Shown here in pieces: positions 1-5,856 of a stretch of 6,418 bases of DNA. This DNA is from Candidatus Woesebacteria bacterium (GTDB lineage: Bacteria; Patescibacteriota; Microgenomatia; UBA8517), in the NCBI GenBank assembly GCA_027327685.1, contig DAHVYL010000042.1, positions 1 to 6,418 of the forward strand. Reading direction: 5' to 3'. Numbering within the stretch: position 1 is the stretch's first letter; the number at the start of each line of letters is the position of its first letter. The notes beneath the pieces are model-generated. The model saw only the letters and a list, made by a program, of their open reading frames with translations, was not told the origin of the DNA and searched no databases. Both the position numbers and the translations under genes were made by a program.

Positions 1-1526
1 TCCGAAATAAGGCTGACCACTGTTTTTCCCTGTTCCTCCAATTCCTCCACCTCTTTGGTTCTCTCCGCGGGTTTGCCCAAGAAATATTTTTTATCTCCAA
101 TAAACCCCTCGATCCCTTCTCCCGTAATTGCTTTAAAATCTTTTACTTTCTCGAGGCCTACATTTTGCCTTTTGCCCTCCGAAACGATTGCCTCCGCCAG
201 GGGGTGTTCCGATCCCACCTCAAGACTGGCTGCTATCTGAAGCGTATTTTTATCTCCGGAAATATCGGTTACTTGGGGCTCACCTTTGGTTAGAGTTCCG
301 GTTTTATCAAAAATTATTGATTTTATTTTATAGGCAACTTCCAAACTCTGGGCGTCCTTAATTAAAATTCCCCTTTCGGCTCCACGCCCTACACCCACCA
401 TAATAGCCGTGGGTGTAGCCAAACCCATGGCACAGGGACAGGCAATAATGAGAACCGCAATCATGTTTATCAACGATTGGCTAAATACCCCAATGTCAAA
501 CCAGACAATAAAGGTGGCTACAGCAAGCATTAAAACAATGGGTACAAAATATGAAGAAACGGCATCCGCCAGGCGCTGAATTTCGGCTCTGGAAGATTGT
601 GCTTCACCAACCATTTTTACGATTTGGGAAAGCATGGTGTCTTTACCTACTTTTGTAGCCTTGAAGATAATTGACCCGTTCTTGTTTATAGTGGAGCCAA
701 TTACAATATCTCCCTTTATTTTTTCGACAGGCATAGACTCTCCCGTAACCATGGATTCATCAATTGAAGTCGAACCCTCGGTAATTATCCCGTCTACAGG
801 AATCTTTTCTCCCGGACGAACGCGTATCTTATCTCCAACCTCAACCTCTTCAATTGGAATATCAATCTCATTACTCTCCCGAATAACCCGTGCAGTTTTT
901 GCCTGAAGACCCAATAGTTTCTTTAGTGCGTCTGAGGTGTGGGCTTTTGTCATTGCTTCCAAATACCTCCCAAGAAGTATCAGGGCTATAATCACGGCGG
1001 CCGTATCAAAATACATCTCACCTCCAAAGACGAGTGAATAAAGTGAATAGCCATAGGCTGCGGTTGTTCCTATCACAATAAGGGTATCCATGCTGGCAGC
1101 CCTGTTTTTAAGCCCGGACCAGGTTGCAAGATAGAATTCTTTTGCCGACCAAAACTGAACCGGGGTCGCGAGAACCAAAAGGAGGAGCGGATTAAAACTA
1201 ATCTTAAATATGCTTGGAAAGCTCCCCAAAACTATCAATACGGCCAAAACCCCCGTAATAATAACTTTCGATTTTAATTTTTTTAATTGTTCTTTTTTAA
1301 TTTCTTCCTTGTCGTTCTCCTCCTCAGCCAGGCTGTATCCCGCATTTTGAACAGCTTTTTTGATTTCCGCATCACTCACTCCTTCTTCCATCTCGACAGT
1401 TGCCGATTCACTGCCGTAATTGACATTGGCAGCAATTACTCCGGGAGTGGCGGTTAGACTTCTTTCTATAAGTTTTGCGCAGGAAGCACAATGCATGCCG
1501 ACAATAGGATATGACTTTTTTTTCAT
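1..1526 (-). CDS. copA: Copper-translocating P1B-type ATPase (CopA-like), 3' end outside window
   Basis: This is a membrane pump that uses ATP to export Cu(I) from the cytosol. The window holds 508 full codons of an uninterrupted frame that continues past position 1; the family is usually 700-850 residues. An N-terminal HMA domain (about residues 5-68) carries GMHCASC with Cys13 and Cys16. A charged Lys/Glu linker follows, then membrane helices from about residue 85. The actuator motif TGES is at 261-264, the membrane copper site CPC at 363-365, the phosphorylation motif DKTGT at 407-411, and the nucleotide-domain His-Pro (SEHPLAEA) at 441-442. The hinge motif GDGxND and the last helices lie outside. 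CPC with HMA and DKTGT fits Cu+ (P1B-1); silver transport cannot be excluded. The start ATG overlaps the cupredoxin stop (ATGA), with GAAGG about 10 nt upstream. It is the last visible gene of the CsoR operon. Confidence 0.96.
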   Translation of the reverse strand, partial: MKKKSYPIVGMHCASCAKLIERSLTATPGVIAANVNYGSESATVEMEEGVSDAEIKKAVQNAGYSLAEEENDKEEIKKEQLKKLKSKVIITGVLAVLIVLGSFPSIFKISFNPLLLLVLATPVQFWSAKEFYLATWSGLKNRAASMDTLIVIGTTAAYGYSLYSLVFGGEMYFDTAAVIIALILLGRYLEAMTKAHTSDALKKLLGLQAKTARVIRESNEIDIPIEEVEVGDKIRVRPGEKIPVDGIITEGSTSIDESMVTGESMPVEKIKGDIVIGSTINKNGSIIFKATKVGKDTMLSQIVKMVGEAQSSRAEIQRLADAVSSYFVPIVLMLAVATFIVWFDIGVFSQSLINMIAVLIIACPCAMGLATPTAIMVGVGRGAERGILIKDAQSLEVAYKIKSIIFDKTGTLTKGEPQVTDISGDKNTLQIAASLEVGSEHPLAEAIVSEGKRQNVGLEKVKDFKAITGEGIEGFIGDKKYFLGKPAERTKEVEELEEQGKTVVSLIS

Positions 1527-1882
1527 TCAACTATTACCTTCCCATGAAACATGTTCATTCCGCAGTGAAAAGGAAATTCACCGGACTTCTCAGGAGTAAT
1601 TTCAATTTCGACTTTTTCATTAAGGGGCAAGTATTTGCTGATTTTAAAATCAGGCAGAATAAACTCCTCCAAACAGGTATTGGGGTCTTTTCTTAAAATA
1701 GAAATTGTTGTTTTTTGCCCTTTTTTGATTTTTATTATGCCTGGCTTGTATCCTCCATCAACAATAATATCCCCACTTTCTTTGGTCACAGCAACAATGT
1801 CTTTCTTTTTAAAGAAAAACCAATAAATAAAAACGATTAATAAAACACCAACAGTACTTACTATTACTTTTACTTTATCCAT
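1523..1882 (-). CDS. Membrane-anchored cupredoxin-domain protein
   Basis: This 119-residue protein has one N-terminal membrane helix (about residues 5-24, followed by KKK) and a cupredoxin fold of the Cupredoxin_1 type (about 30-119). The likely copper ligands are visible: Cys70 in TCLEEF and the C-terminal HCGMNMFHG at 106-114, giving His106, Cys107, Met109, Met111 and His113. The domain probably faces outside the membrane, binding copper there or exchanging it with CopA, whose gene follows with a 4-nt ATGA overlap. The start is the ATG two nt after the YHS stop; a purine-rich GGAGGA lies 15 nt upstream inside the YHS gene, a long spacing, so translational coupling is likely. The domain aligns closely with the C-terminal part of the SafE fusion on the other strand (LP-x4-IS near the middle, TP-x-K/T-x-G before the Cys-Met motif). 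Confidence 0.9.
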   Translation of the reverse strand: MDKVKVIVSTVGVLLIVFIYWFFFKKKDIVAVTKESGDIIVDGGYKPGIIKIKKGQKTTISILRKDPNTCLEEFILPDFKISKYLPLNEKVEIEITPEKSGEFPFHCGMNMFHGKVIVE

Positions 1883-1884
1883 GA

Positions 1885-2070
1885 TTACTTTAGATTGTCC
1901 TCCTCCCCTTGCGGAATCCAGTGTTTGGGATGTGCATCAAAGAGATCCTTATCGCCCTGTGAGCAAAAATAGTAAATTTTCCCGTCAAATTGCGAGGAAA
2001 AATTAAACTGGCTCTTGGGCTTGACCATCCCGCAAACCACATCTTTTATCAATTCTTGGCTATCAGTCAT
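1885..2070 (-). CDS. Small YHS-domain protein
   Basis: This 61-residue soluble protein is nearly all YHS domain, a small metal-binding module often found beside or fused to copper ATPases. The opening VVCGMV (Cys13) and the core GKIYYFCSQGDKDLF are clear, followed by the His-Pro and Trp near the end (DAHPKHW). In typical YHS domains the second motif reads CSxxC; here the position of its second Cys is Asp40, leaving Cys13 and Cys36 as the only cysteines. There is no signal peptide, so it is likely cytosolic, perhaps a metal-loading partner of the neighbouring ATPase or cupredoxin (inference). Its ATG overlaps the preceding stop by one base (TAATG). No convincing ribosome-binding site precedes it, so it is probably translated by coupling. 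Confidence 0.87.
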   Translation of the reverse strand: MTDSQELIKDVVCGMVKPKSQFNFSSQFDGKIYYFCSQGDKDLFDAHPKHWIPQGEEDNLK

Positions 2071-2330
2071 TATTTTACTAGTTTATTATAGGTCCAGGCA
2101 AAAGCCCATCCTACCAGCCACGTCCCGACAACGGCCGAGATTAATCCCAAAACAAAATTGCCTCGGGGTGCAACATTCCAAATGGTATTAAAATCAAAAC
2201 CATGGAACCAGCTTTGAGCCAAAGATTTGGAAAAAGCCGGGAAAGCACTGACCCCGAAAGAGCAAACTAAATAGACAACTCCTGTTACGATGGCCGACGC
2301 GTTTGCCCAGGCAGTTACTTTTAATTTCAT
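2070..2330 (-). CDS. Two-helix small membrane protein, DUF5676-like
   Basis: This is an 86-residue protein with two hydrophobic segments, about residues 10-30 and 58-80. They are separated by a loop with SWFHGFDFN, and the protein ends in a basic tail. The layout resembles the two-helix DUF5676 family as I remember it; no function is established. A single Cys23 sits in the first helix. The start chosen is the ATG at 2330, not the in-frame TTG at 2351, because AAAGGGGGTGA lies immediately upstream at a good distance and would be inside the gene if the TTG were used. It lies 27 nt after the CC-x8-C gene and overlaps the YHS gene by one base. Its place between copper proteins suggests a membrane accessory role, which is inference. 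Confidence 0.82.
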   Translation of the reverse strand: MKLKVTAWANASAIVTGVVYLVCSFGVSAFPAFSKSLAQSWFHGFDFNTIWNVAPRGNFVLGLISAVVGTWLVGWAFAWTYNKLVK

Positions 2331-2335
2331 TTGTC

Positions 2336-2346
2336 TCACCCCCTTT
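2336..2346 (-). promoter_or_regulatory. Strong Shine-Dalgarno site that fixes the DUF5676-like start
   Basis: The minus strand reads AAAGGGGGTGA, a one-mismatch version of AAAGGAGGTGA, 5 nt before the ATG at 2330. It sits in the largest internal gap of the operon (2331-2357). This gene therefore has its own strong translation signal, while most neighbours depend on overlap. Confidence 0.8.
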
Positions 2347-2357
2347 GTCAACTTTTA

Positions 2358-3248
2358 TTATGCTCCACAACCGGATCCTCCGCCACTACCTTCTTGCGGT
2401 GTAACCTCTCTTGATATTTGGGCTGCGCCTTGCGAAGAGGAAAACTCCGCACCCAACACCTTCTTGGCATCCACTTTGTCCCAAGAAACACCTTTATTGG
2501 CGAAGTACTGAGCGGTTGTCAGATAGGTTCCGGAAAACCAGAAGGAATTGAGTTTTAATATGTTTTTATAAATCTCCTCATCGGACAGGTTTTGAGCCAC
2601 CATCATTTCAATTGCAGCCAAAGCGGCCATTCCATGATTGCAATCCGGGAACCAGGTTGAGTTACCACAACAGGGTCTATAAACATTTTTGGCAATTTCC
2701 TCTACCCTCTTTTGCTGCTCGGGACTTAAGTTAAAAAGTTCAAATTTACCCAGATAATCGACAGCTTTCGTTTTTGACAAAGTCCAACCTGCAGTTGAAG
2801 AGAAATTTGCTACATCCTTTTTGTAATCGGTGCCCATGGGTCCATCGGTATAGGCATTACTTTTTTGTGCCAATCCGATCGCCCAAAGGAGATCAACCAC
2901 AAACTGACTGTTGTCGGCATTAATATTTATGGATCCATCGGTGCCCTCCGTTAAAATCCTAATTTCGTCGCTGTTAAGATTGACCGTTTCAATAAATTTT
3001 TCTTTATCAATAACTCCGGCCTCAATTAACTGCGGACCTAAATTTCCAAAGCTAATCGGCAAATCAAATCCTTTTTCGGGTAAAACTTTCTCCTTATCAA
3101 CTTCTTTACCCTGATTTTTACTAATTGTCCCACCGGTTTTTAAGGTGTCCACTTTTGCATACAGCACTCCCGCTAAAAACGTGGCGGCAATCAGTGCAAC
3201 CAAAAAAGCACCTTTAATCAGTTTGCCAGATTTAAAAAATTTCTTCAT
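2358..3248 (-). CDS. Secreted or anchored protein of unknown family with CC-x8-C-x-H-x-M motif
   Basis: This 296-residue protein has an N-terminal hydrophobic segment (about 12-31) after a basic stretch, either an uncleaved anchor or a signal peptide. There is no lipobox Cys. The rest is soluble and presumably outside the membrane. The only four cysteines are Cys193 and Cys194 (YRPCCGNSTWF), Cys203 (PDCNHGMAAL, with His205 and Met207), and Cys294 in a Gly/Ser-rich tail ending GSGCGA. The clustered Cys-His-Met residues look like a soft-metal site. The following segment, about 208-232, looks helical and carries LSDEEIYKNIL. I do not recognise a named family. The layout recalls PCYCGC-motif proteins of Bacillus in spirit only, without demonstrated homology. 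The gene starts in an ATGA overlap with the CPxC gene. A role in binding or passing copper on the outer face is inference from motif and context. Confidence 0.88.
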   Translation of the reverse strand: MKKFFKSGKLIKGAFLVALIAATFLAGVLYAKVDTLKTGGTISKNQGKEVDKEKVLPEKGFDLPISFGNLGPQLIEAGVIDKEKFIETVNLNSDEIRILTEGTDGSININADNSQFVVDLLWAIGLAQKSNAYTDGPMGTDYKKDVANFSSTAGWTLSKTKAVDYLGKFELFNLSPEQQKRVEEIAKNVYRPCCGNSTWFPDCNHGMAALAAIEMMVAQNLSDEEIYKNILKLNSFWFSGTYLTTAQYFANKGVSWDKVDAKKVLGAEFSSSQGAAQISREVTPQEGSGGGSGCGA

Positions 3249-3760
3249 ATATAATATCCGATCAAAATGTAATCAACTATCGATAGCAGGGCAACTGTCC
3301 CCAAACTAAAAACAACTCTCTGATACGGAAACAGGGATTTGCCGTTTTTCTTCATTATCAAACTGTTGGCAACTTCCACCATATAAAAAGCCACTCCTCC
3401 AACTAATATTCCAAATGTCAGCTTGTCCAAACCCCACATTTTTTCCATCCTAACAACAAGGTTAAATTTATAAAAAGACCACAAGGTCGAGGCAAAAATT
3501 GCCAAATACAAAGCTGGCTTAAGCCAGAGCACTGATCCTCTTTTTAATTTATTCACTATCCAGGTATAAGTCCAAAAAGAAATCGCCCCCAAAAGTGCAC
3601 CAACCCAGATCCCGGTTATTGAATCATCCACCCCCAAAAGACGGGTTAGGGTGATCCCGGTAGCTGCCCCTGCAACACACAAAGGGCAATGAGCGTGGAT
3701 AGTTCCTGGGAAGAAAAAGAAAACAGCAGAAATGCTCAAAGAGGTCAGGAACTTTCTCAT
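3245..3760 (-). CDS. Four-helix membrane protein with exported HCPLC motif (CPxC family, copy 1)
   Basis: This 171-residue protein starts with a signal-like hydrophobic segment (about 5-20) ending in IHA just before HCPLC (His24, Cys25, Cys28). Cleavage there would put the CPxC at the mature N-terminus. Further membrane segments lie at about 47-68, 80-97, 113-133 and 147-168. The motif LLGVDDSITGIWVGA follows the first hydrophobic stretch. The protein is clearly paralogous to the gene at 5857-6312: both share CPxC, G(V/I)DD, a Lys-Pro before the third segment, WG(L/I)DK and a LF-x-(Y/F)Q-(R/K) stretch before the last helix. CPxC could be a copper site or a redox-active pair; the sequence alone does not decide. 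Translation should be strong, since GGAGGT lies 9 nt before the ATG. It overlaps both neighbours by ATGA. I know no assigned function. Confidence 0.88.
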   Translation of the reverse strand: MRKFLTSLSISAVFFFFPGTIHAHCPLCVAGAATGITLTRLLGVDDSITGIWVGALLGAISFWTYTWIVNKLKRGSVLWLKPALYLAIFASTLWSFYKFNLVVRMEKMWGLDKLTFGILVGGVAFYMVEVANSLIMKKNGKSLFPYQRVVFSLGTVALLSIVDYILIGYYI

Positions 3761-4257
3761 TTAAGTACTACCTCCCCCGAAAAACTAACTCTACGCACAC
3801 CAACAGGATCAACAAAAGTAAGATCGACCTCTCTTTGGAGCGGACCTGCCCCCTGAATCCCGTGCGCTGCAGGATCAAACTTGACAAGCAATTTGGCGAT
3901 TGAGTTGGCAGGGATATCAAAATCGATCGCCGCATTTGTGGCTCCTCCCATTTCCATGGAATAGAATCTTGTTTTCTTATCCCCCACTATCACCTGTGCC
4001 TTTGTACACATACAGGAGGTGAATATTTTTTTGAGTCTCAGGGTATCCGAGGAATTATTTTTTATCTCATATTCTCTGGTGACAATTCCATCTTTCATAA
4101 CAACGCTTCCAATGTCATAAGTGGCCGGAGAAACTTCAACCTGCGAAGGATCTATTTTAGCCAAGGCAGAATCGGGAACGGAATTACCCTTAAATAAAGA
4201 GTAGCCGCCAAAGCCTAAAACAACAATTCCAATTAAAATATAAATTGCCTTTTTCAT
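3757..4257 (-). CDS. Membrane-anchored DUF1573-domain protein
   Basis: This 166-residue protein has an N-terminal membrane helix (about 4-22) and an extracytoplasmic Ig-like DUF1573 domain (about 40-165). The diagnostic pieces are the FDFG-like YDIGSVVMKDG at the start of the domain, the NNSSDTLRLKKI strand, and FTSCMCTKA (Cys82 and Cys84). The last corresponds to the family's SCGCT motif with Met in place of Gly. A Cys-Met-Cys triplet outside the membrane could hold Cu(I), but the family has no firmly assigned role. It is the first gene after csoR, 5 nt beyond its stop, with no clear ribosome-binding site. Its end overlaps the HCPLC gene by ATGA. Family assignment is fairly sure; function is not. 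Confidence 0.87.
   Translation of the reverse strand: MKKAIYILIGIVVLGFGGYSLFKGNSVPDSALAKIDPSQVEVSPATYDIGSVVMKDGIVTREYEIKNNSSDTLRLKKIFTSCMCTKAQVIVGDKKTRFYSMEMGGATNAAIDFDIPANSIAKLLVKFDPAAHGIQGAGPLQREVDLTFVDPVGVRRVSFSGEVVLK
3770..3775 (-). promoter_or_regulatory. Strong Shine-Dalgarno site for the HCPLC membrane protein
   Basis: The minus strand reads GGAGGT 9 nt before the ATG at 3760, inside the 3' end of the DUF1573 gene. It supports this start and suggests the membrane protein is made at a higher rate than simple coupling would give. Confidence 0.75.
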
Positions 4258-4262
4258 AAAAA

Positions 4263-4532
4263 TTAAGTCTTTTTGAATAGTTCCACAATCTCACCGATCA
4301 TTTTTTCGTTCTCGTTTTTGCTCCCATGCAGATCTTTCAATACACACGAGTGAAGGTGTCCGTGAAGAACTACTTCGTCAATTTTTTTAAGAGCTGCCTG
4401 TACTGCTCTATTTTGAAGGATTATATCGGGACAGTATTCATCGCTCTCAAGCATTTTATGAACTTTTTCAAGATGTCCTTGGGCAATTTTAATACGGTTA
4501 ACCGCTTCCGTCTTGAACTGATTATTGTGCAT
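4263..4532 (-). CDS. csoR: CsoR-type copper-sensing transcriptional repressor
   Basis: This 89-residue all-helical DNA-binding repressor belongs to the CsoR/RcnR/FrmR family and lets go of its operator when it binds Cu(I). The three CsoR ligands are present with canonical spacing: Cys34 in EYCPDI, then His59 and Cys63 in HGHLHSCV. They match Cys36, His61 and Cys65 of the Mycobacterium tuberculosis protein. Other family marks are the RI-x-IAQGHL helix near the N-terminus and ILQ-x-RAVQAAL in the second helix. The ATG at 4532 is chosen because the family begins just before this helix and because an upstream ATG would put the promoter and operator inside the gene. The predicted transcription start is within a base or two of this ATG, so it may be translated leaderless. 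It heads the copper operon and likely represses itself. The RcnR and formaldehyde (FrmR) classes fit the ligands less well. Confidence 0.93.
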   Translation of the reverse strand: MHNNQFKTEAVNRIKIAQGHLEKVHKMLESDEYCPDIILQNRAVQAALKKIDEVVLHGHLHSCVLKDLHGSKNENEKMIGEIVELFKKT

Positions 4533-4568
4533 GAGTTTTATCCTATCCCCCCAGGGGGGGTATGTCAA
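4533..4568 (-). promoter_or_regulatory. Sigma70-type promoter of the csoR-copA operon
   Basis: On the minus strand a perfect -35 box TTGACA (4568-4563) is followed by a spacer of exactly 17 bp and the -10 box TAGGAT (4545-4540). The start of transcription is then expected around 4534-4532, at or next to the csoR ATG (4532). The AGGA inside the -10 box should therefore not be read as a ribosome-binding site. Confidence 0.85.
4544..4562. promoter_or_regulatory. CsoR operator palindrome inside the promoter spacer
   Basis: The site reads TATCCCCCCAGGGGGGGTA on the plus strand. It has six C paired with six G around a central A, and outer TA pairs to TA across one mismatch. This GC-core, TA-flanked form is typical of CsoR-family operators. 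It fills the 17-bp spacer between -35 and -10 and touches the -10 box, so a bound repressor would block RNA polymerase. The same site may also influence the divergent transporter gene, whose ATG is 69 bp away. Confidence 0.85.
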
Positions 4569-4609
4569 GAGGTTTTTTGGGTTCAAAACCAAACACGGAT
4601 TTAAAATGC

Positions 4610-4618
4610 TGTTAAAAT
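4610..4618 (+). promoter_or_regulatory. Possible extended -10 element for the transporter operon
   Basis: TGTTAAAAT matches the extended -10 form TGnTATAAT with one mismatch. No good -35 box lies 16-18 bp upstream. A start about 7 nt downstream would leave only some 7 nt of leader before the ATG at 4632, again close to leaderless, and no ribosome-binding site is visible there. A second TAAAAT at 4602-4607 is an alternative -10. Confidence 0.45.
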
Positions 4619-4631
4619 ATTTGATATTCCG

Positions 4632-5612
4632 ATGGAAAATGTTTGGCTGCCTCTTATAACAGGTCTAACAACAGGCGGACTTTCTTGTTTTGCGGTTCAG
4701 GGCGGGCTTTTAACCTCAGCTTTGGCCAATGAAGGAACCGGAGATGTAAAGTATCAAAAGGAAAAAAGCATACTCATGTTTTTATCTGCCAAGCTTATTG
4801 CCTACAGCCTGCTCGGTCTTGTCTTGGGAACATTGGGTTCGGCTGTTTTGATTTCTCCTAAATTTCAAGGTTGGTTACAAATTGTAGTAGGACTTTATAT
4901 GATCGCGACGGCCTTGAGACTGATGGATGTCCATCCGGTTTTTCGTCATCTTGTCATTCAACCGCCAAAACGGATTTTTAAATTACTTAGAAAAAGTTCG
5001 CAATCTCAGTCTTTTTTCACACCCGCCATATTGGGCTTTCTGACAGTCCTTATTCCCTGCGGCGTGACTCAAGCTATGATGCTTCTGGCTATAGCTTCGG
5101 GAAATGCTTTACTGGGAGCCGGAATCATGTTTTTCTTCGTTTTGGGAACAAGTCCTGTTTTTTTTCTGATAGGACTTGCGGCAACCAGCCTTCTTAAAAA
5201 CAAGGCTTTTGCAGTTATAGCTTCCATCTTTATTTTAATATTGGGAGTTCTGTCGTTTAACAGCGGGCAAATCCTGAGAGGTAGCGTGCATAATCTGCAG
5301 AATTACTGGAAAGTTATGGCCTCTTCCGAAGGAAACGGGGTCATTAGTAACAATGTTACGATTGATGTTTTCAGTAACGGCTACAAATCAAGTGCGAATA
5401 CACTAAGGGTGGGTGTACCCGTTAAACTGACCCTGAGAACAAACGGTGTTAAAAGTTGCGCCAGAGCTTTCACTATTCCCGCTTTAAATATTTCAAGAAT
5501 TTTACCGGAGACGGGTACTGTAACTTTGGAATTTACTCCTACAAAAACAGGTCTTTTGACATATACTTGCAGTATGGGAATGTACTCAGGCTCGTTTAAT
5601 GTGATTAAATAA
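4632..5612 (+). CDS. TauE/SafE (DsbD_2-type) membrane transporter fused to a cupredoxin domain
   Basis: This 326-residue protein has about six membrane helices in residues 5-215 and a C-terminal extracytoplasmic cupredoxin-like domain (about 240-326). The membrane part has paired cysteines in the first helix (GLSCFAVQGG, Cys19) and the fourth (IPCGVTQAMM, Cys143). This is the arrangement of the DsbD_2/CcdA-like fold that moves reducing equivalents, while annotation pipelines usually call the family sulfite exporter TauE/SafE. The cupredoxin part keeps Cys276 (SCARAF), Cys313, Met315 and Met317 (TCSMGMYSG). It has Thr and Ser where the separate cupredoxin gene at 1523-1882 has His106 and His113. 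Role (inference): copper export, or reduction of copper or thiols at the membrane. It heads the plus-strand set, followed after 24 nt by an HMA chaperone. The TAA stop is in frame with that gene. Confidence 0.88.
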   Translation: MENVWLPLITGLTTGGLSCFAVQGGLLTSALANEGTGDVKYQKEKSILMFLSAKLIAYSLLGLVLGTLGSAVLISPKFQGWLQIVVGLYMIATALRLMDVHPVFRHLVIQPPKRIFKLLRKSSQSQSFFTPAILGFLTVLIPCGVTQAMMLLAIASGNALLGAGIMFFFVLGTSPVFFLIGLAATSLLKNKAFAVIASIFILILGVLSFNSGQILRGSVHNLQNYWKVMASSEGNGVISNNVTIDVFSNGYKSSANTLRVGVPVKLTLRTNGVKSCARAFTIPALNISRILPETGTVTLEFTPTKTGLLTYTCSMGMYSGSFNVIK

Positions 5613-5636
5613 AAAGGAGTTTGGAATTTATTTTCT

Positions 5637-5855
5637 ATGGATAAGGCAAAACTTAGACAAGACGGAACCCAAGTTTATGAAGTTTCCGGCATGCACTGCG
5701 CCAGTTGTGCATCCACAATCGAACTTGACCTGGAGGATGCTGGTTATGAAGCAAAATGTTCTTATGCCAAAGGGGTTTTGGAGATTAAAGGACCTCACAA
5801 TCCTGAGGACGTTGCCGAGATAGTGGAAAAGGCGGGATATAGCATTAAACAATAA
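5637..5855 (+). CDS. Free-standing HMA-domain copper chaperone
   Basis: This 72-residue cytosolic protein is a single heavy-metal-associated domain of the CopZ/Atx1 kind, which carries Cu(I) to membrane partners. The binding loop GMHCASC (residues 18-24, Cys21 and Cys24) is identical to that of the CopA N-terminus, and both domains end in AGYS. The middle is shorter than usual, with an extra Cys41 in EAKCSYAKG. The probable partners are CopA and the SafE fusion. AAAGGAG (5613-5619) lies 17 nt before the ATG, too far for an ideal ribosome-binding site. No alternative start codon exists in frame back to the transporter's TAA, so the ATG is retained. One base separates its stop from the next gene's start. 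Confidence 0.9.
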   Translation: MDKAKLRQDGTQVYEVSGMHCASCASTIELDLEDAGYEAKCSYAKGVLEIKGPHNPEDVAEIVEKAGYSIKQ

Positions 5856-5856
5856 T

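Noticed and set aside
634..906. A 90-codon plus-strand open frame, with other short ones at 55, 1511, 2290 and 2911
   Set aside because: They are antisense to well-supported genes and have no domain or ribosome-binding support.
2331..2351. A TTG start that lengthens the DUF5676-like protein by seven residues
   Set aside because: The extra codons are the strong Shine-Dalgarno site for the ATG at 2330.
4547..4578. C6-A-G7 followed by a T6 run as a terminator on the plus strand
   Set aside because: The palindrome has a one-base centre, the T run is 12 nt away, and no plus-strand gene ends upstream; operator use explains it better.
4533..4592. A 20-residue longer CsoR starting at 4592
   Set aside because: It would translate through the -35 box, operator and -10 box, and CsoR proteins begin close to the chosen ATG at 4532.
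4326..4604. A 92-codon plus-strand open frame across csoR and its promoter
   Set aside because: It is antisense to CsoR, which has all its copper ligands, and it would run through the regulatory region.
5613..5636. A terminator or promoter between the transporter and HMA genes
   Set aside because: The gap is 24 nt with no inverted repeat and no -35/-10 pair.
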